From Bacteroidales bacterium (GTDB lineage: Bacteria > Bacteroidota > Bacteroidia > Bacteroidales > Muribaculaceae), in NCBI GenBank assembly GCA_014800735.1, contig JAAVFP010000008.1, positions 99,071 through 153,737 on the forward strand: a DNA stretch of 54,667 nucleotides. The letters are read 5' to 3'. The notes under the pieces were generated by a model, which saw nothing but the letters and a program-made list of their open reading frames with translations, had not been told where the DNA came from and did not search any database. Shown here in pieces: positions 51,468 through 54,667 of the stretch. The translations under genes and the position numbers were made by a program. Within the stretch, counting starts at the first letter, position 1, and every line of letters starts with the position of its first letter.

Positions 51468-51499
51468 GCAAAGTTAGCCAACAATCGTTAAACCGCAAA
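51468..51499 (-). promoter_or_regulatory. promoter abutting the ArnT-like gene (possible leaderless start)
   Basis: Minus strand: TTTG (51499 to 51496), 19 bases, TAACTTTGC (51476 to 51468). The ATG is at 51463, 4 bases after the box. Confidence 0.7.
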
Positions 51500-51551
51500 A
51501 CTATACAGCAAAAATATTGTTTAGCGAGTGAATACCAGCAACGGAAGGTGT

Positions 51552-51567
51552 TTCGTCGTGACGACGG
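51552..51567. promoter_or_regulatory. short inverted repeat, copy 2 of 2
   Basis: TTCGTCGTGACGACGG, identical to 11220-11235. It lies between the divergent ArnT-like and ndk promoters. No T-run follows here, so a binding site is more likely than a terminator. Confidence 0.45.
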
Positions 51568-51644
51568 TTCTTAAAATATGCTAAAATATCAGATGTTTCA
51601 CGTTTTTTTGGCCGCCCATTGTTCCACGCCCGAAAAATAATTGC

Positions 51645-51652
51645 TAAATTTG
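51645..51652 (+). promoter_or_regulatory. -7 box for ndk
   Basis: TAAATTTG, with a leader of about 45 bases to the ATG at 51704. TTG at 51619-51621 is 23 bases upstream, a little far. Confidence 0.45.
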
Positions 51653-51703
51653 AGGGATTTTTATCACCTTCAATAATCCCGCACTGAAAATAATACCATA
51701 GAT

Positions 51704-52165
51704 ATGGAACAGACTTTCGTCATCCTCAAACCTTCGACCATTGTCCGCGGTCTCGTGGGCGATGTGCTTGGCCGCTTCCAGCGCAAGGGCCTGCAGATAA
51801 CCGCCATGAAGATGGCACAGCTTGATGAGCAGATTCTGCGAGTGCACTATGCTCACCTTGTTGACCGCCCCTTCTTCCCCGACCTCATGCAGTCCATGAT
51901 GGCCACTCCGGTGATTCTGATGGTTCTCAAGGGCAAGGATGCAGTTGAAGTTGTCCGTACTATGACCGGTGCCACCAACGGCCGCAAGGCTGCCCCCGGC
52001 ACCATCCGCGGTGATTACTCCATGAGCGGTCAGGAAAACATTGTGCATGCTTCCGACTCGCCCGAGAGTGCCAAGGTGGAAATCGAACGCTTCTTCAAGC
52101 CCGAGGAAATCTTCGATTACGCGCTTCCGCACTTCCGCAACTTCTACGCGCCGGACGAAGTCTGA
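51704..52165 (+). CDS. ndk: nucleoside diphosphate kinase
   Basis: 153 residues. TFVILKPSTIVRGLVGDVLGRF at the N-terminus and the phosphorylated His115 in ENIVHASDSPESA are diagnostic. GATNGRKAAPGTIRGDYS is the nucleotide-binding block. It equilibrates NTP pools in the cytoplasm. It stands alone on the plus strand with no clear terminator before the M23 gene. Confidence 0.97.
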   Translation: MEQTFVILKPSTIVRGLVGDVLGRFQRKGLQITAMKMAQLDEQILRVHYAHLVDRPFFPDLMQSMMATPVILMVLKGKDAVEVVRTMTGATNGRKAAPGTIRGDYSMSGQENIVHASDSPESAKVEIERFFKPEEIFDYALPHFRNFYAPDEV

Positions 52166-52256
52166 TTAGCGCTGCCAATCGCTCCCACCCCCTCTCTCCG
52201 CCCGACCAATCTCTTTCAGAACAAAAGTTTACTTCATAAAACGCTCTCCAAATTTA

Positions 52257-53249
52257 ATGAAACGCTCACTTATCATTCTGTCGCTCGGTTTGGCCTTGTC
52301 CTTCGGGGCAGCCGCCGAGGATTTATCATACCGTCTGCCCGCATCGCACGCCGCAAGCCACGATAACCTCCTTGCCAGCCAGAACAATCCCGCGGTATCG
52401 GTGGAAAACACCACCAAGTACCTCGAGGCACTGTTCGCCGAGGAGGAAGAGCCCGAATTCGACATCTACACCGAAGGTTGGGACAGCAAGCTTGTGAACT
52501 GCTACGCCGGTGTGAGTGTGCCGCAGACCGCCACTATCGACGTATCGAATTTCTCCATGCCCCATCCGGGCTACATCACCTCGCCCTACGGCTACCGCAA
52601 GCGCTTCCGCCGCATGCACAAGGGTGTTGACCTCAAGCTCAATATCGGCGACACCATCCGCGCGGCTTTCGACGGCCGTGTGCGTATCACCAATTTCGAG
52701 CGCCGCGGCTACGGCTACTATGTGGTGCTCCGCCACACCAACGACCTCGAAACCGTCTACGGTCACCTGTCCGCCTTCCTCGTTGAGCCCGGCGATTATG
52801 TGAAGGCCGGCGACCCCATTGCCCTGGGCGGCAACACAGGCCGTTCCACCGGTCCGCACCTCCACTTCGAAACCCGCTACATGGGCTACGCCATCAACCC
52901 CTGCGCGATTTTCGATTTCGCCAACCAGACAACCCACACGGACACCTACACCTTCGATAAGAACACCTATCAGAACGCACGCAACTACTCGCCCGAGGCA
53001 AACTCGCAGTATGCCAAGCAGTATCTTGCCGCGAATCCGTCGAAGCCCTATGTCCGTTCTTCCTCCTCCTCGTCGGCATCCAAGAGCTCGGGCCGCAAGG
53101 GTGGTTCCTCTACCTACCAGGTGCGTAAGGGCGACTCGCTCAGCCGCATCGCCTCGCGCAACGGCACCACGGTGAAGAAACTGTGCCAGCTCAACGGCCT
53201 GACCACCAATTCGAAGCTCCGTATCGGGCAGCGCATCAAACTTCGCTAA
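52257..53249 (+). CDS. M23 peptidase with C-terminal LysM domain
   Basis: 330 residues. Signal peptide MKRSLIILSLGLALSFGAAA. The M23 domain spans about 95-215 with His and Asp in MHKGVDLKLN and HLHFETRY (zinc ligands intact). A Ser-rich linker (about 265-285) leads to a LysM domain at about 286-330 (YQVRKGDSLSRIASRNGTTVKKLCQLNGL). It should bind and cleave peptidoglycan in the periplasm. It resembles NlpD/MepM-like factors, but with catalytic residues. Confidence 0.93.
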   Translation: MKRSLIILSLGLALSFGAAAEDLSYRLPASHAASHDNLLASQNNPAVSVENTTKYLEALFAEEEEPEFDIYTEGWDSKLVNCYAGVSVPQTATIDVSNFSMPHPGYITSPYGYRKRFRRMHKGVDLKLNIGDTIRAAFDGRVRITNFERRGYGYYVVLRHTNDLETVYGHLSAFLVEPGDYVKAGDPIALGGNTGRSTGPHLHFETRYMGYAINPCAIFDFANQTTHTDTYTFDKNTYQNARNYSPEANSQYAKQYLAANPSKPYVRSSSSSSASKSSGRKGGSSTYQVRKGDSLSRIASRNGTTVKKLCQLNGLTTNSKLRIGQRIKLR

Positions 53250-53279
53250 CTCAATCTTTTCCGTAAAGAAACAGGCATA

Positions 53280-53316
53280 AAAATGCAGGACCGCAATTCC
53301 CGTGGCCCTGCATTTT
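53280..53316. terminator. intrinsic terminator of the M23-LysM gene
   Basis: Arms AAAATGCAGG (53280-53289) and CCTGCATTTT (53307-53316), 30 bases after the stop. Confidence 0.85.
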
Positions 53317-53382
53317 ATCTGTGAACAAGAGTGAACCAAGTATCGGCACATTTGTTAGTCCGATATAACGAATGAACGAATC

Positions 53383-54234
53383 ATGAAATTGAATATAAAC
53401 CGACTATTTATTCCGGCGCTCGCTGCGGCCGCAATGTGCATGACAGCGTGCCGCAACGAGGGAACCGAGGCAGCCCCCCAGGCACCGGCCGACCTCATCA
53501 GCTTTCGCAACGTTGACCTGGCGCGCTCGTTCCGCTACGTGAATTCTGCCGAATCCTATCGTGCCGATTCCGACGTTGTCGTAGCCTGTAAAGCCGAGTT
53601 GCTCCTGCCGGTGGACATTCTGGGAGCCGACATTACCGCCCTTCAGGACTCGATTCTGCATCGCGCATTTGTGATTCCTGATGCCACTATAGCCAATTGC
53701 GACAGTGCTGCAGTCGCTTTCTTCCGCAACCGGTGCTCCGAAGCCGGTTTCGACCTGCGAGAACGCGAGGTGCACCCCGACAGCATCGATGATTTCTACA
53801 CCCGATACAACGGCTACGTGAGCGTAAACATCAATCCGGTCACTCTCACATCGCGTGTACTTGCCATGCAGACCATCCGCGGGCAGTACGAGCCCTATGC
53901 CGCCCATGGCATCTACTCTATCTGGTATGTGAACTATGACCTCAATGCCGGCCGCATCATCTCGCTGGAGGATATTGTGAAGCCCGAAGGTATTGCCGCG
54001 TTGCCCAAGCTCATCCGCAAGCAGGCGCGCGCCATGAGCGGCTACATTGGCCCCACGCAGATTACCGGATTGCCCGCCGACCGCAATTTCTACATCAACG
54101 CACGCAACGAACTCGTGTTTGCCTATCAGCCCTACGAGGTTGCCTCCTACGCCCAGGGCGAGGTGCGTGTGGCCATCCCCGCCTACCGCATCACCCAGTA
54201 CCTGACTCCCGAAGGCACCGAGCTGCTTTTCTGA
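53383..54234 (+). CDS. DUF3298/RsiV-like lipoprotein
   Basis: 283 residues. Signal MKLNINRLFIPALAAAAMCMTAC with lipobox MTAC (Cys23). The C-terminal domain matches DUF3298/RsiV-type folds: YEPYAAHGIYSIWYVNYDL, GRIISLEDIV, FYINARNELVFAYQPYEVASYAQG and VAIPAYRITQYL. In other bacteria these are periplasmic sensor domains or envelope proteins. Here there is no sigma factor nearby, so a function is not assigned. Confidence 0.88.
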   Translation: MKLNINRLFIPALAAAAMCMTACRNEGTEAAPQAPADLISFRNVDLARSFRYVNSAESYRADSDVVVACKAELLLPVDILGADITALQDSILHRAFVIPDATIANCDSAAVAFFRNRCSEAGFDLREREVHPDSIDDFYTRYNGYVSVNINPVTLTSRVLAMQTIRGQYEPYAAHGIYSIWYVNYDLNAGRIISLEDIVKPEGIAALPKLIRKQARAMSGYIGPTQITGLPADRNFYINARNELVFAYQPYEVASYAQGEVRVAIPAYRITQYLTPEGTELLF

Positions 54235-54250
54235 TAGTTATAATGTAAAA

Positions 54251-54294
54251 AAACAGCAAGAGCTTGCACGTTGAAGCGCAAGCTCTTGCTGTTT
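54251..54294. terminator. bidirectional terminator
   Basis: Perfect 17-base arms, AAACAGCAAGAGCTTGC (54251-54267) and its complement (54278-54294), with a 10-base loop. It lies between the DUF3298 gene and the aldo/keto reductase. Confidence 0.88.
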
Positions 54295-54327
54295 AGAGGG
54301 TTGCTAAATTTGTTTTGAAGCAGAATC

Positions 54328-54666
54328 TTAGCTCATGTGGTTTTCCCACGATCCTTTGGTGTCCACTCCGGTTGCGGCACCGAGTTTTTCAAGAAGCTGA
54401 ATTTCGTCTGCGCTCAGTATGATCTTCGCAGCCGCGACCGCCTCCTCTACATGGCGTGGTTTAGTGACGCCGATAATCGGGTATGTACCCTTGTTTATTG
54501 CATACGCTATTGCAACCTGAGAAACAGTAGCATTATGGGATTCTCCGATTTCGCGCATTGCTGCAATCAGATTGTCAAGTTTCGGGAGTATAGGATTGTA
54601 TGTCGCTGCACGTCCGCTTCCTTCAGGCATGGGGTTAGCAGTGCCGTATTTACCGCTCAGCGCACC
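54328..54666 (-). CDS. aldo/keto reductase, C-terminal part only
   Basis: About 113 residues to the window edge; the frame is open upstream of the first ATG (54630), starting GALSGKYGTANPMPEGSGRAAT, so the gene continues outside. The C-terminus has SQVAIAYAINKGTYPIIGVTK and HVEEAVAAAKIILSADEIQLLE, the NADPH-binding strand/helix of the AKR barrel. Such enzymes reduce aldehydes or ketones with NADPH. The catalytic Tyr and Lys are not visible here. Confidence 0.85.
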   Translation of the reverse strand, partial: GALSGKYGTANPMPEGSGRAATYNPILPKLDNLIAAMREIGESHNATVSQVAIAYAINKGTYPIIGVTKPRHVEEAVAAAKIILSADEIQLLEKLGAATGVDTKGSWENHMS

Positions 54667-54667
54667 C

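Overview
The window is a chromosomal segment of a Bacteroidales bacterium, most likely a Muribaculaceae-like gut commensal (inference). The reasons are many TAnnTTTG -7 boxes with TTTG/TTG about 19-21 bases upstream (the Bacteroidetes primary-sigma promoter), Bacteroidetes families (DUF4252, DUF4286, DUF3298, a 58-residue histone H1-like protein, FHS sugar transporter, O/P-type porin), GC-rich coding DNA with AT-rich spacers, and a formyl-CoA transferase/oxalyl-CoA decarboxylase module of a kind reported in that family. Most of the window is housekeeping. No transposase, integrase, phage structural gene, CRISPR array, tRNA or rRNA was seen.

Layout. 1-2.6 kb: end of a PBP4-type carboxypeptidase, a conserved hypothetical, rsmI and a coiled-coil lipoprotein. 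2.7-5.1 kb (minus): nhaC then dus. 5.2-11.0 kb (minus): a tightly overlapping operon of a 1378-residue protein with an AlbA_2/Schlafen-type domain, a GT2 glycosyltransferase, DUF4286 and ruvC. 11.3-16.2 kb: yaaA, alaS (minus), an M23 peptidase and a MerR regulator. 16.2-16.5 kb: a 348-bp element with inverted terminal repeats. 16.5-18.4 kb (minus): an ECF sigma/anti-sigma pair bracketed by two DUF4252 genes. 18.5-19.2 kb: higBA. 19.3-22.9 kb: nifJ. 23-25.8 kb: two small envelope proteins and a SulP transporter. 25.97-26.16 kb: a second, related inverted-repeat element. 26.2-27.4 kb: a porin gene preceded by the SRP RNA gene. 27.5-30.3 kb: alpha/beta hydrolase, exported Ntn-hydrolase and CorA. 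30.4-31.8 kb (minus): queF-queC plus the histone-like gene. 32-35.6 kb: pgi, murI and the sugar transporter. 35.8-40.0 kb: frc, oxc and an AEC carrier. 40.1-42.4 kb (minus): pta-ackA. 42.5-47.1 kb: 5'-nucleotidase and a GH3/beta-lactamase fusion. 47.1-49.2 kb: a DUF6291-like gene, a perfect 21-bp inverted repeat and an AT-richer double aspartic-protease gene. 49.3-54.7 kb: ferritin, a GT39/ArnT-like transferase, ndk, an M23+LysM peptidase, a DUF3298 lipoprotein and the end of an aldo/keto reductase.

How the genes work together. Frc and Oxc turn oxalate into formate and CO2, and the AEC carrier next to them is the likely transporter; the order matches E. coli yfdW-yfdU-yfdV. NifJ makes acetyl-CoA from pyruvate and Pta-AckA converts acetyl-CoA to acetate and ATP. 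QueF and QueC belong to queuosine synthesis. Several proteins act on or near the cell wall (DacB, MurI, two M23 peptidases, the NagZ-like GH3 fusion).

The least explained items are the AlbA_2/Schlafen-type protein and a small family of non-coding inverted-repeat elements. Two of these elements are complete; they share a conserved core whose flanking stems differ in sequence but keep pairing, and both abut stop codons. A third end-like relic lies in the leader of the DUF6291-like gene.
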